From Flavobacterium piscinae (GTDB taxonomy: Bacteria; Bacteroidota; Bacteroidia; Flavobacteriales; Flavobacteriaceae), in contig NZ_SBKQ01000002.1 of the NCBI RefSeq assembly GCF_004122145.1, positions 186,001 through 250,000 of the forward strand: a stretch of 64,000 nt of DNA, given 5' to 3'. The translations under genes were made by a program, and so were the position numbers. Under the pieces are notes generated by a model. It was given only the letters and a program-made list of their open reading frames with translations. It searched no databases and was not told where the DNA came from. Shown piece by piece: positions 8,917 to 18,260 of this stretch (the first letter of the stretch is position 1; each line of letters begins with the position of its first letter).

Positions 8917-9984
8917 ATGAAAAATTTTTTTTTACTCTTTATCATTTCACTTAATTTTTTTATTTCTTTTTCTCAAGTAGATAAGAATATTTTAGTAATT
9001 GGAGGACAAAATGCTAATGAAGGTCAGTTTCCTTGGATTGCTGATCTTTATGTTCAAGATTTTCATGCCTGTGGTGGTGTATTAATTGCCCCTCAATGGG
9101 TACTCACGGCTGCACATTGCATCGATGATTCATATCCTATAAACAAGATTAGATTAAACAGTATAAATACTTTAGGACCATTAAATCCATTAGGAGGAGA
9201 AGAAAGAAACGTTCTACAAACATATATACATCCACTGTGGGATCCTTTTGCTGATTTAGGCAGTGGTGTAGATCTCGCATTAATTAAATTATCTTCTCCA
9301 ATAAATAACATAAATCCAGTAACATTGCCGACTACTCAAGAGAGTTCCACTTTATATAATAGTATATTAAACGCTTATATCTCTGGTTGGGGTCTCACTC
9401 AACAAAATAGCAATGGAAACTTATCTGATATACTACAATGGGCAAATGCAAATATTTATGAGTTTAATGCTTGTAATAATGTTACACCTTTTACAATAAC
9501 CCAAAACTATTTTTGTATAGGATATACATTAGGAGAATCTCCCATAGGAGCCGCAGCAGGTGATAGTGGAAGTCCTTCATGGATCATAGATAATAATGGC
9601 AACATAAAAGTCATAGGAATTGTTCATGGTGGTGAGTTAGTCTATACAGATTTAGATAAACCTGGATTATTTGTTAGAATAGGTAACTTTAGAGATTGGA
9701 TTGATTCAACCATCAATGGTCAATTGAGTTTAGAATCAATAAATGAATTGAATAATTGCTACACTTTAATCAAAGATGGAAAATTATATATTGAAAATTT
9801 AAAAAATGTTGAAAGTTTAGAAATCAATATTTTTGATTTAACGGGTAAAAAGATTTTTCATGAAAATAATAATATAATTGATAATTCAACTTCTGTGAAT
9901 ATCGAAGATTTAAAAAATGGGGTTTATATTATTAATTTAAGTGATAAAAATGGAAATTATCATAGTATGAAATTTTTAATTTAA
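8917..9984 (+). CDS. Trypsin-like serine protease with T9SS sorting domain
   Basis: A signal peptide (about 1-20) is followed by an S1-family domain (about 27-265). It starts at VIGGQNANEGQFPW and has the catalytic triad His67 (TAAHC), Asp119 (DLALIKL) and Ser217 (GDSGSP). The Cys pair around His67 is kept. The last 75 residues form a T9SS type A sorting domain (LEINIFDLTGKKIF, LKNGVYIINL). The enzyme should be exported by T9SS and cleave extracellular protein. It has its own upstream region with a perfect inverted repeat and a strong terminator behind it. Confidence 0.92.
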   Translation: MKNFFLLFIISLNFFISFSQVDKNILVIGGQNANEGQFPWIADLYVQDFHACGGVLIAPQWVLTAAHCIDDSYPINKIRLNSINTLGPLNPLGGEERNVLQTYIHPLWDPFADLGSGVDLALIKLSSPINNINPVTLPTTQESSTLYNSILNAYISGWGLTQQNSNGNLSDILQWANANIYEFNACNNVTPFTITQNYFCIGYTLGESPIGAAAGDSGSPSWIIDNNGNIKVIGIVHGGELVYTDLDKPGLFVRIGNFRDWIDSTINGQLSLESINELNNCYTLIKDGKLYIENLKNVESLEINIFDLTGKKIFHENNNIIDNSTSVNIEDLKNGVYIINLSDKNGNYHSMKFLI

Positions 9985-9993
9985 AGAAATTAC

Positions 9994-10027
9994 AAAAAAG
10001 AATGATTTATAAAAATCATTCTTTTTT
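9994..10027. terminator. Bidirectional terminator between convergent genes
   Basis: A perfect 15-bp stem (AAAAAAGAATGATTT / AAATCATTCTTTTTT) has an ATAA loop. A and T runs at both ends let it act for the protease gene and for the minus-strand SdpI-family gene. Confidence 0.85.
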
Positions 10028-10029
10028 AA

Positions 10030-10386
10030 TTATTTATTCTTATATTTATTATGAATAGCTTTTTCAACTCTAATTATTACTAAAATAGCGGTTAAAATTA
10101 CAAGACTTATCCCAAAAAAGACACCTTTAGTTTGACCATAATTAAATACAAGTCCAAATAAACTACTGAAAGTAAGTAAACTGCCAATTTTGATCATTTC
10201 TCTTGCGGAATATTTTTGAGCAAACTGCCATATCTCTTGGCTCTTCATTGAACTATTAGTCCTGTAACCATATAAAAAATTAATTTTATTGGGTGGAAAT
10301 TTTAACATAATTAAACCTGCAACAATAAAAACAAATCCAGTTATTACTGGAATAATAAAAATTGGATTTTCGATAATTTTTCCCAT
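10030..10386 (-). CDS. SdpI-family membrane protein
   Basis: The 118-residue protein has three hydrophobic segments and the motif FLYGYRTNSSMKSQEIWQFA (about residues 37-56), typical of the SdpI/YhfL family. In Bacillus SdpI is an immunity protein and signal-responsive receptor; most family members have no known role. It is the last gene of a three-gene minus-strand group. No toxin partner is visible beside it, so an immunity role is not supported here. Confidence 0.8.
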   Translation of the reverse strand: MGKIIENPIFIIPVITGFVFIVAGLIMLKFPPNKINFLYGYRTNSSMKSQEIWQFAQKYSAREMIKIGSLLTFSSLFGLVFNYGQTKGVFFGISLVILTAILVIIRVEKAIHNKYKNK

Positions 10387-10414
10387 TTTATTTTCGTGTT
10401 TTTTAAAAAATAAT

Positions 10415-10951
10415 TTACTTTATAATATATATCTTATTTTTTTTTATATCTATAGAAAAATCTAATATTAAGTTCTCATTATTTTCGATTTTATTTAAAT
10501 CAAAACTATAAACTTTGAAATTGTAAATATTATTATCCTTTTTTGAAAGCTTTATAAAATTTCCCAAGTTTTGATCTTTGAGTTTTAAATATAGTTTTGT
10601 TATCCTTTTATTTGATTTTGAAATCTCAATTGCTTTTTTTATTCGATTAATCTCAGCTTTTAATTCTAAATTATATTCTTCTTTTATATTATTATAACCT
10701 AATGAATCAATGTAATTCCAAACTTTACTATTATGCTTTTCAATTGATTCAATTGACTCTTCAGATAGAACATCACCAGAAACAGCTTTAATCTTAAAAG
10801 GAAATTTTCTTTCTATGATTTTTTCGGCGTTAAGGTTAACAAAATTACCTATACTATAAGTCCAAATTTCAAGTGAATCTTTTTGCTTTTGAGCATTGAC
10901 ATCTAAGATAATGCTAATAAATAAAATAAATATGTAAATATTACATTTCAT
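10415..10951 (-). CDS. Hypothetical exported protein
   Basis: A signal peptide (ending DVNAQ, about residue 21) precedes a 157-residue mixed-charge domain, largely helical in its middle part (IKKAIEISKSNKRITKL) and ending in beta-like strands (YNFKVYSFDLNKI). No family recognised. It lies 16 nt downstream of the carboxypeptidase-like regulatory-domain gene on the same strand, so the two are probably cotranscribed. Confidence 0.55.
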   Translation of the reverse strand: MKCNIYIFILFISIILDVNAQKQKDSLEIWTYSIGNFVNLNAEKIIERKFPFKIKAVSGDVLSEESIESIEKHNSKVWNYIDSLGYNNIKEEYNLELKAEINRIKKAIEISKSNKRITKLYLKLKDQNLGNFIKLSKKDNNIYNFKVYSFDLNKIENNENLILDFSIDIKKNKIYIIK

Positions 10952-10967
10952 ATATTATATTTTATTG

Positions 10968-12005
10968 TCACATTCCATAATCAGCAGGAAGCATTTCACT
11001 AATTTTCTTTTTTGTCATATCTCCAGAAAAAATAATATTTTCAATTTCATTGTTTAATCCATAAAAGTCAATCAAAAAATTATTAGTGTAGAAAATGATT
11101 TTTGATTGATACTTTCTTCTATATAAAATATTCAATTCTGAAATAAAATTTTTAGGTTTTAAATCTTTCTCAATTTTAAAAACACTTACATTATAAAAAT
11201 TATTTAAACTATTTATTTTTAAATAATTGTTAGGATCAATATTAAAAGAACCATCAAACAAAAGATAACTTTTATCAGACCAATCATTTTTTGAAATCCA
11301 CCTAAAAAATTGAAGAGTTGAATTTTCATATGCTTTTTCTCTTCTTTTAATTATTCTTTTTTCATTGTTTATTTCAATAAATCTCGAAATCCCGGAGTAA
11401 AATGATTGTATTATTTGACTTTTTGAAAGAGATTTGGAAGTAAATTTGACTTCAAAATCTTCAAGTTTGTAAATAATTTTATAACCTAAATAGTCATTTC
11501 TTATAATTAAATCTTCATAACTTTTTGCATAAAAAGTATGTTTATTATAATCATAGTCAAAAATCAAATCATCCTCATTAACAATAATACATTCTTTCCA
11601 AAACTTCTTTTCACCTAAAAAATTTTCTTTAAAAGATTTTAAAAAATCTTTTCTTGAGAATAAATGGTTTTTAACAATTATTTCATTTAAAGACTCTATT
11701 TCAGGTTGTAAATAGACTTGGTGAATCTTATCTTTAAATATCGTATAATTTTTAAAATAAACTTCTTTATAACCAATATAACTAATTACAAAAATTGAAT
11801 TTATTTGATTAGTAAGTTTTAATTCAAAATATCCTTTTTCATTTGACACAGTTCCTATTGTTGTGCCTTCAAAATAAATATTTGCACCATACAAAGGATT
11901 TTCATTCTCATCCAAAACGGTACCTTTAAGAATTATCTCTTGAGAAAAAGAAGAAAGATTTATTAGAAAAAAAAAGATATTAATTTTAAAAAAAAGATTT
12001 TTCAT
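10968..12005 (-). CDS. Exported protein with carboxypeptidase-like regulatory domain
   Basis: After a signal peptide (residues 1-21) comes a CarboxypepD_reg-like beta-sandwich (about 24-105: LKGTVLDENENPLYGANIYF, GTVSNEKGYFEL, ISYIGYKE). This domain is common at the N terminus of TonB-dependent receptors and other Bacteroidota envelope proteins. The remaining 240 residues resemble a periplasmic domain of unknown function. It is too short for a receptor barrel. The gene diverges from the serine hydrolase at 12151 across a 145-nt A+T-rich spacer. Confidence 0.75.
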   Translation of the reverse strand: MKNLFFKINIFFFLINLSSFSQEIILKGTVLDENENPLYGANIYFEGTTIGTVSNEKGYFELKLTNQINSIFVISYIGYKEVYFKNYTIFKDKIHQVYLQPEIESLNEIIVKNHLFSRKDFLKSFKENFLGEKKFWKECIIVNEDDLIFDYDYNKHTFYAKSYEDLIIRNDYLGYKIIYKLEDFEVKFTSKSLSKSQIIQSFYSGISRFIEINNEKRIIKRREKAYENSTLQFFRWISKNDWSDKSYLLFDGSFNIDPNNYLKINSLNNFYNVSVFKIEKDLKPKNFISELNILYRRKYQSKIIFYTNNFLIDFYGLNNEIENIIFSGDMTKKKISEMLPADYGM

Positions 12006-12150
12006 TTTAATTTTTATTCAAAAATAATATTGAAAACATTAAAACAGCTAATCTATATTGTAAAAAAGGTGTTATAAATGAGATTTGATACTTAATGCAT
12101 TCAATAAAGTGGTTTTTATTTTTGTTTACGTGTTAACATTGCAATAAAAA

Positions 12151-13467
12151 ATGTTGTCAACAAAAAAAATAATACACTTAGTTATAGCCCTAAATCTTTT
12201 TCAAGTGTTACAGGCTCAAGAATTAAATACAAATATTAATCAGTATCTTAATGAATACATTAAATGCAATGATTTTAGTGGTGCAATTTTAATATCAAAA
12301 AAAGGTAATATTATTTATGAGGACTCTTTTGGTTATGCCAATAAAGAACTACAGGTTAAGAATACTTTAAACACAAAGTTTAATCTCGCTTCAGTTTCAA
12401 AACAATTTACTGCTGTTGCAATCATGCAATTAATTCAAGATGAAAAATTAAAATTAGATCAGACTATTGATACATTTTTTCCTAAGATTCCTAAATCAAA
12501 TTTAATAACCATTAAAATGCTTTTGAACCATAGTTCTGGTTTACAAATTGATTTTGATGAATTATATTTAAAGTATGCTGATATTGATAGTACGAATGTT
12601 TTTAAAACAATTGAAGAAAAAACATTACTCTTTCCTCCAGGTGAAAGTATAGCTTATAGTAATATTGGGTATTTCTTATTGGCAAAAATTGTTGAAAAAA
12701 TATCAGGATTGGAATTTGAAGATTTCTTAAAAAAAAGAATCTTTAAATATGCAGATATGAATCATAGTGGTGTTTGCAATAACGATTCTATTATAAAAAA
12801 CCTGGCATCATATTATTATAAAAGTGAAGATGGATTTAAAAAAAATCCATTTATAAATTGGAAATACAACATTGGTCATGATGGCATATATTCAACAATT
12901 GAAGATTTATATAGCTGGAACAATACTCTTTTTAAATCAGAGAAAATTCTATTAAATGATTTTAAAAACTTAATGATAGGTACTTACAATGATCAAAATT
13001 TTGGTTTTGGATATGTTATTAATCCTTTTTATAGTCACAATGAAAAATTTATAGGTCATGATGGTATGTTTTTTGGTTCAATAACTTCCTATAATTATTT
13101 CCCTGAAAAAGATATATTCATTGTTGTCCTTTCAAATAATCAATCTCCATCTTATTTATTAGCCTATGCGTTGTCTGCAATTATGTTAGGTAAGGATGTT
13201 AAAACTCCTTATAAACATAACAAGATTGAATTAGATTTTATCAGTATTAAGAAGTATGAAGGGAGTTATGGAAAAATAAAATTTTTTGAAGAAAACGGAG
13301 TATTATATTATCAAAATTCAAACATAAGATTAGTTCCAGAATCTAAAACTAAATTTTTTAGAGAAAGTGACCCTAATATAACCTATAAATTTGTAACTGA
13401 TAAATATGGTGTAGTTAAAAAAGTTATAATCTCAAAATATGGAGTTGAAGAAATAATTAATAAATAA
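12151..13467 (+). CDS. Beta-lactamase-family serine hydrolase 1
   Basis: This exported hydrolase of the class C beta-lactamase/penicillin-binding-protein fold has a signal peptide (ending LQAQ, about residue 23). The nucleophile motif is SVSK (Ser81, Lys84), followed by YSN (Tyr169) and HDG (His303). Length and the C-terminal beta domain fit esterase or D-aminopeptidase-like members. Resistance to beta-lactams is not implied. The next gene, an S41 peptidase, begins 5 nt later, so they are likely an operon. It is one of six intact paralogues in the window. Confidence 0.9.
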   Translation: MLSTKKIIHLVIALNLFQVLQAQELNTNINQYLNEYIKCNDFSGAILISKKGNIIYEDSFGYANKELQVKNTLNTKFNLASVSKQFTAVAIMQLIQDEKLKLDQTIDTFFPKIPKSNLITIKMLLNHSSGLQIDFDELYLKYADIDSTNVFKTIEEKTLLFPPGESIAYSNIGYFLLAKIVEKISGLEFEDFLKKRIFKYADMNHSGVCNNDSIIKNLASYYYKSEDGFKKNPFINWKYNIGHDGIYSTIEDLYSWNNTLFKSEKILLNDFKNLMIGTYNDQNFGFGYVINPFYSHNEKFIGHDGMFFGSITSYNYFPEKDIFIVVLSNNQSPSYLLAYALSAIMLGKDVKTPYKHNKIELDFISIKKYEGSYGKIKFFEENGVLYYQNSNIRLVPESKTKFFRESDPNITYKFVTDKYGVVKKVIISKYGVEEIINK

Positions 13468-13472
13468 CAAAG

Positions 13473-15731
13473 ATGACAAGAATAATTATTTTGCTTATTA
13501 TATTTTTTTACAAAGCTGCTTTTGCTCAAGAATCATTAAAAGAGTTTAAAGAAAAAGCAAATCTTAATTTTGAAAAAAATCTAGATGATGAGTCTAATTT
13601 AAACTGGAAAAGTTTTAAATTAGGTAACTATACTATTAAATTAGATAGTATTTACAAGATTGAAGGGAAATTTTCTCTCAAAATAGAGTCAAATAGTATA
13701 AAAAATGACAGTACAAATTATGCTTTAGTATATAATGATTTAATAAAAAGAGTCGTTGCAGATAGCATTGAGATTTCGGCAAATATTAAATATAAAGGAA
13801 TAAATGATAAAGTTGGATTAACTTTAATACTTTTAAAGAATAATAAACCTATCATACAAAAAGATATACCAAGAAAATGCAAAACAGAAATTTCAGATTG
13901 GGAAAAAATAAATATTAAAATCCCATATAACTCTTATGACGTTGATTATATTCGATTTGGTTTTTATACTACTGGTCATGGTACACTTTGGGTAGATGAT
14001 GTAAAATTAACCTTTGATGATAAAGAATTAAATCGTTTAGAGATTTTTACACCAGAAAAGCCAAAAGCTCAATTAGATACGGTTTTTAATAATGGAACTT
14101 CTATTAAAAATATTAAGTCTAATAAAACCGTAAATCAAAAACTTATTAAGCTATGTAAAATTTGGGGTTACTTAAAATATTATCACCCAAATGTCCATAA
14201 TGGTAATCTGAATTGGGATGCAGAACTTATAGAAAAAATACCGCAAATTCTTGCAATTAAAGACAATAAAGCAGAAAGTGATTTTTACATTAAATGGATC
14301 AAATCTCTTGGTGAGTTTGAAATTGAAAATAAAGTTATTGATTCAAGCAATGTTATATTTTACCCATCGATTGACTTCATTCATAACTCTAAATTCTCAA
14401 AAGATCTAATTAATAAACTTGAAAAAATAAAAATCGCTAAAAGACAAATCAGCAATTACTATGTTGAATTTGCTGAGCGTGTGGGTAATCCAGTTTTTAA
14501 AAATGAAGTAGAATATTCTACATTTAATCATCCAGACCAAGGTATTTATCTAATCACATTGTTTAGATATTGGAATATGATAAATTATTTTTTTCCATAT
14601 AAAGATATAATTAATCAAGACATTGAGAATAATGATTGGGAAAATTTTTTAAATGAATTTGTACCAAAATTTCTGAATATTAAAAATCAATTAGATTATC
14701 AATTAACATGTTTAGAATTAATTGAAAAAATTAAAGATTCACACGGCATAACCTATTTCAAAAAGAATGTCATAAATGAACATTTGGGTAAATACTTTTT
14801 AAATGAAAATGCCAACTTTATATTAAACAAACAATCTGGAACCAAACTAGTAGTTACAGGTTATTATAACAAAGATTTGGTATCAGAAAATAGTTTAAAA
14901 ATCGGTGATGTGATAAAAAAAATAAATGGGAAAAAAATTAGCAAACTATTTTCAAAAAACTATAGATATACTCCAGCTTCAAATAATTCTGTAAAAGAAA
15001 GAGAAATGTCAATGAGTCTTTTAAGAAGTAAAGATAGTATTACAGATATAGAAATCGAAAGGGATAAAAAAAGAATGAAGTTTAAAATTAAAACTTTTAA
15101 AGGATTAGATAGAACTATTAAATTCACATACAACGATACTTGTTTCAAGTATATAAACAAAAATATTGCCTATTTAAATGTTGGTTCATTAAAGAAAGAA
15201 TACCTACAATATATTTTTACAGAAATAAAAGACACAAAAGGATTAATAATTGATTTAAGATATTACCCAAAAGAATTTGTTGTTTACAATTTAGCAATGT
15301 ACTTGGCTTCTAAACCCAATGAATTTGTAACACTTTCAAGAACAGAAAATAATTTACCTGGATTGTTCTTTTATGGAAACACTGTTAAAGTTGGTGAAAT
15401 TAATAAAACACCATATAAAGGCAAAGTAATAGTTTTGGTCAATGAAAACACTCAAAGTCAAGGAGAATTTACAACAATGGCTCTTTCATCTATTGAAAAT
15501 GTAAAAGTTCTCGGAAACATAACAGCGGGTGCCGATGGTAATTTATCTTCCATCCTACTTCCTGGTGAAGTTAGAACAATGATATCTGGTATTGGGATTT
15601 ATTATCCAGATAAATCGCAAACACAAAGGGTTGGCATTAAAATAGATTATTTTGTACATCCAACAATTAATGGAATTAAGGAAGGTAAAGATGAACTACT
15701 AGAAAAAGCAATAGAATTAATAAATAATTAA
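13473..15731 (+). CDS. Secreted S41-family peptidase
   Basis: A signal peptide (1-18) precedes a carbohydrate-binding-like beta domain (about 45-190, with YIRFGFYTTGHGTLWVDDV), a helical linker, a PDZ-like segment (about 470-560, IGDVIKKINGKKI) and the S41 protease domain. The catalytic Ser662 lies in NENTQSQGEFTTMAL, the form seen in Bacteroidota S41 enzymes related to tail-specific proteases. At 752 residues it is a large, multi-domain member. It is tightly linked to the serine hydrolase upstream and a regulatory-domain protein 8 nt downstream. Confidence 0.88.
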   Translation: MTRIIILLIIFFYKAAFAQESLKEFKEKANLNFEKNLDDESNLNWKSFKLGNYTIKLDSIYKIEGKFSLKIESNSIKNDSTNYALVYNDLIKRVVADSIEISANIKYKGINDKVGLTLILLKNNKPIIQKDIPRKCKTEISDWEKINIKIPYNSYDVDYIRFGFYTTGHGTLWVDDVKLTFDDKELNRLEIFTPEKPKAQLDTVFNNGTSIKNIKSNKTVNQKLIKLCKIWGYLKYYHPNVHNGNLNWDAELIEKIPQILAIKDNKAESDFYIKWIKSLGEFEIENKVIDSSNVIFYPSIDFIHNSKFSKDLINKLEKIKIAKRQISNYYVEFAERVGNPVFKNEVEYSTFNHPDQGIYLITLFRYWNMINYFFPYKDIINQDIENNDWENFLNEFVPKFLNIKNQLDYQLTCLELIEKIKDSHGITYFKKNVINEHLGKYFLNENANFILNKQSGTKLVVTGYYNKDLVSENSLKIGDVIKKINGKKISKLFSKNYRYTPASNNSVKEREMSMSLLRSKDSITDIEIERDKKRMKFKIKTFKGLDRTIKFTYNDTCFKYINKNIAYLNVGSLKKEYLQYIFTEIKDTKGLIIDLRYYPKEFVVYNLAMYLASKPNEFVTLSRTENNLPGLFFYGNTVKVGEINKTPYKGKVIVLVNENTQSQGEFTTMALSSIENVKVLGNITAGADGNLSSILLPGEVRTMISGIGIYYPDKSQTQRVGIKIDYFVHPTINGIKEGKDELLEKAIELINN

Positions 15732-15739
15732 AGTTTAAG

Positions 15740-16591
15740 ATGAAAAGAATATTTTTTGGAATAATATTAATAACTCAAATCGTTACAAGTCAAAATATAC
15801 TTAATGGGAAAATTTTAAGTAAAGACAATAATGAACCTATTTCTTATGTAAATATTGGTATTATTAATAAAGATGTAGGTACAGTTTCTGACGAAAATGG
15901 TGATTTTGAATTAATACTTGTCTTAGGTAATGAGTACTATGTAAATGAAACGAATGAAAAAGATTCAATATTAATTTCTTCCATTGGTTTCAAAAGCCAA
16001 AAGTTTACTGTTTTAGAATTACAAAAAAAATTAAAAGAAACAAAAAAAATTTATTTAGAAACCGATACTATTTTTCTTAATGAAGTGGTTATTTCTTCTT
16101 ATAAAAATTTAAAAGAAGAAATCATTGGAAAAACTCATAAATCTAAAACAGAAGCAGTATTTAAAGATTGTCCTCTTGGTTATGAAATGGGAACTAAAAT
16201 AAAAATTGGAAAAAGTCCAACAATAGTAAAATCATTTAATACATATATCATTAAAAACAATTTAGGTTTTAAAAAATTCAGGCTCAATTTTTATAGCATA
16301 AAAAAAGGGAAGCCTTCAACTAAATTATTTAATAAAGATATAATTTTCGAAATTCCGTTAAAAGAGGGAGATTTCAAGTTGGATTTAGAAGAATATGATA
16401 TCATATTGAAAGAAGACTGTATTGTTACCATTGAAACATTAGATAATGACAAAAATGGAGACACATTGAATGAAATTTCATTTTCAGCAAAACTATTAGG
16501 TGGTAGTATATATTATCGAAAAACAAGCCAAGGCAAATGGAAAAAAACTAAAATGGCTTCTATAGGGTTTAACTTAAATGTTTTACAATAA
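15740..16591 (+). CDS. Carboxypeptidase-like regulatory domain protein
   Basis: A signal peptide (ending TSQN, about residue 20) leads into a CarboxypepD_reg-like domain (LNGKILSKDNNEPISYVNI, TVSDENGDFEL, ISSIGFKSQKF). A 170-residue beta-rich C-terminal region follows, ending YYRKTSQGKWKKTKMASIGF. This arrangement recurs in exported Bacteroidota proteins of unknown role. Its stop codon shares a base with the start of the downstream SDR gene, so translational coupling is likely. Confidence 0.75.
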   Translation: MKRIFFGIILITQIVTSQNILNGKILSKDNNEPISYVNIGIINKDVGTVSDENGDFELILVLGNEYYVNETNEKDSILISSIGFKSQKFTVLELQKKLKETKKIYLETDTIFLNEVVISSYKNLKEEIIGKTHKSKTEAVFKDCPLGYEMGTKIKIGKSPTIVKSFNTYIIKNNLGFKKFRLNFYSIKKGKPSTKLFNKDIIFEIPLKEGDFKLDLEEYDIILKEDCIVTIETLDNDKNGDTLNEISFSAKLLGGSIYYRKTSQGKWKKTKMASIGFNLNVLQ

Positions 16592-17301
16592 TGACTTCTT
16601 TAATCATTGGTTGTTCCTCAGGTATTGGATTTGAATTAGCAAAAAAGCTGATTGAAAGAAATAACAAAATAATTGGTGTTGCGAGAAGAGAAGAAAATTT
16701 ATTAGCATTAAAGGGAATTAATCCTGAAAAGATTGTTGTTTATGCATTGGATATTACTGAAGAAAAAGGTGTTGATAAAATAAAATCAATACTAAAAAAT
16801 AATAACGATTTTGACCAGATTATTTTTAGTGCAGGGTACGGTGATTTAAACGAAAAATTAAACGAAATAATAGAGTTAGAAACCATAAATCTGAATGTCA
16901 CAGCTTTTACTCAAATCATGTGTCTTGGGTATGACTATTTTAAACAAAAAGGGAAAGGTCATTTAATCGCTATTACCTCTATTGCAGGAATAAGAGGGAA
17001 TAAATTAGCTCCATCTTATAACGCAACAAAAGCCTATCAGCTAAATTACCTAGAAGGCCTTATGCAAAAAGCTTCAAATGAAAACAATAAAATTGCAATA
17101 ACAGATGTAAGACCAGGTTTTGTAGATACAGCAATGGCTAAAGGAGACCATCTTTTTTGGGTAGCAAGTCCACAAAAAGCTGCAGAACAAATCCTGAATG
17201 CAATCTTGAAAAAAAATAAAATTGTTTACATAACTAAAAGATGGTTTCTGATAGCTTTGATTTTAAAGATTTTACCAAAATGGTTATATCTGAAATTATG
17301 A
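16591..17301 (+). CDS. SDR-family NAD(P)-dependent oxidoreductase
   Basis: This classical short-chain dehydrogenase has 236 residues. It shows an N-terminal Rossmann motif (GCSSGIGFELAKKL, about residues 7-20), a catalytic Ser in the ITSIAG segment, and YNATK (Tyr143, Lys147). The C terminus (PGFVDTAMAKGDHLFW and a hydrophobic basic tail) resembles the YqjQ/DltE-like subgroup. It is cytoplasmic, perhaps tail-anchored. Substrate cannot be told. The ATG overlaps the preceding stop (TAATG). Confidence 0.88.
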   Translation: MTSLIIGCSSGIGFELAKKLIERNNKIIGVARREENLLALKGINPEKIVVYALDITEEKGVDKIKSILKNNNDFDQIIFSAGYGDLNEKLNEIIELETINLNVTAFTQIMCLGYDYFKQKGKGHLIAITSIAGIRGNKLAPSYNATKAYQLNYLEGLMQKASNENNKIAITDVRPGFVDTAMAKGDHLFWVASPQKAAEQILNAILKKNKIVYITKRWFLIALILKILPKWLYLKL

Positions 17302-17351
17302 AAATAAGAACTATCCTTTATAATTTATTCAAAAGCTTAAGGCTAATAAAA

Positions 17352-18248
17352 ATGAAATTTTTGTTTAAAATAATCACAATCCAAATTTTAATCTGTTGCA
17401 ACAATTTAGTTGCTCAAAATAATAGCACATTAGTTTTAACAGAAGAAAATTATAGTGAAGCGATAGCTAATTATAAACCGTTAAAAAACGAATCAATTTC
17501 AGATAGTGAATTCGACTACGGCACAATGATTATTTTAGAAGTTCAAAAAACGAAAAGACTTGATTTATTGGAATATTCTAATCTACTAACTGCTTTCTTA
17601 ACGTTAAAAGAATCCACAGAAAACATCCATTTTATACTAAAAAAGTTTATAGAATCAGATACTAATTGCGAATACACTTTAGCATTTGAAAGACAATTTT
17701 TGGAAAACAAGAAATATGAACCTATAAAAAAAGAGTTAAAAGAGCGAATAACATTATGTAAGGCAAAAAACGATAGTGAAACAAAATTCGATTTAGAAAA
17801 GTACTGCAAAGAATATAAGTTGGATTGCAAACTCGTTAAAATTATCCAATCAGTAAAAATAAATGATGAAAAATTTCGAAAAAGCACAGACAAAAATTGG
17901 GCAAAAAAACAAGTGGAATTGGATTTAAAAAATCAAAAAATTATAGACTCTCTTTACAAAATCCACAAAACTTATATTGGTAAAACATTAGTCGGAACGA
18001 AATTTGAGAATATCATGTGGAGTGTTGTGCAACATGGGAGCGTTGACTATATGGAAAAATACTTACCAATCATTCATAAAGAATATTTAAATAAAAATTT
18101 TTCAGCAACACCTTTAAAAATGCTGCTAGATAGGTTTTATGGTTTAAAATATGGTTATCAGTTTTTTGATACTCAACAAGGGTTTGGGTTTGAATCTTCA
18201 AATGAGGATGAAATAAAAAAAATAAAAAAGAAATATCAATTAAATTAA
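17352..18248 (+). CDS. Hypothetical exported protein
   Basis: From the ATG at 17352 the product has a clear signal peptide (MKFLFKIITIQILICC, cleavage near VAQ) and a 280-residue, charged, mainly helical mature part with several Cys (DTNCEY, EYKLDCKL). The frame extends upstream to 17241, into the SDR gene, but that leader is not signal-like and I reject it. I do not recognise the family. The gene lies in a same-strand run of exported proteins and precedes two thioredoxin-like genes. Confidence 0.6.
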   Translation: MKFLFKIITIQILICCNNLVAQNNSTLVLTEENYSEAIANYKPLKNESISDSEFDYGTMIILEVQKTKRLDLLEYSNLLTAFLTLKESTENIHFILKKFIESDTNCEYTLAFERQFLENKKYEPIKKELKERITLCKAKNDSETKFDLEKYCKEYKLDCKLVKIIQSVKINDEKFRKSTDKNWAKKQVELDLKNQKIIDSLYKIHKTYIGKTLVGTKFENIMWSVVQHGSVDYMEKYLPIIHKEYLNKNFSATPLKMLLDRFYGLKYGYQFFDTQQGFGFESSNEDEIKKIKKKYQLN

Positions 18249-18260
18249 AAGTAAAAAATT

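Noticed and set aside
10030..10386. SdpI-type toxin immunity system
   Set aside because: The SdpI motif is present, but there is no SdpC-like toxin or SdpR-like repressor beside it.
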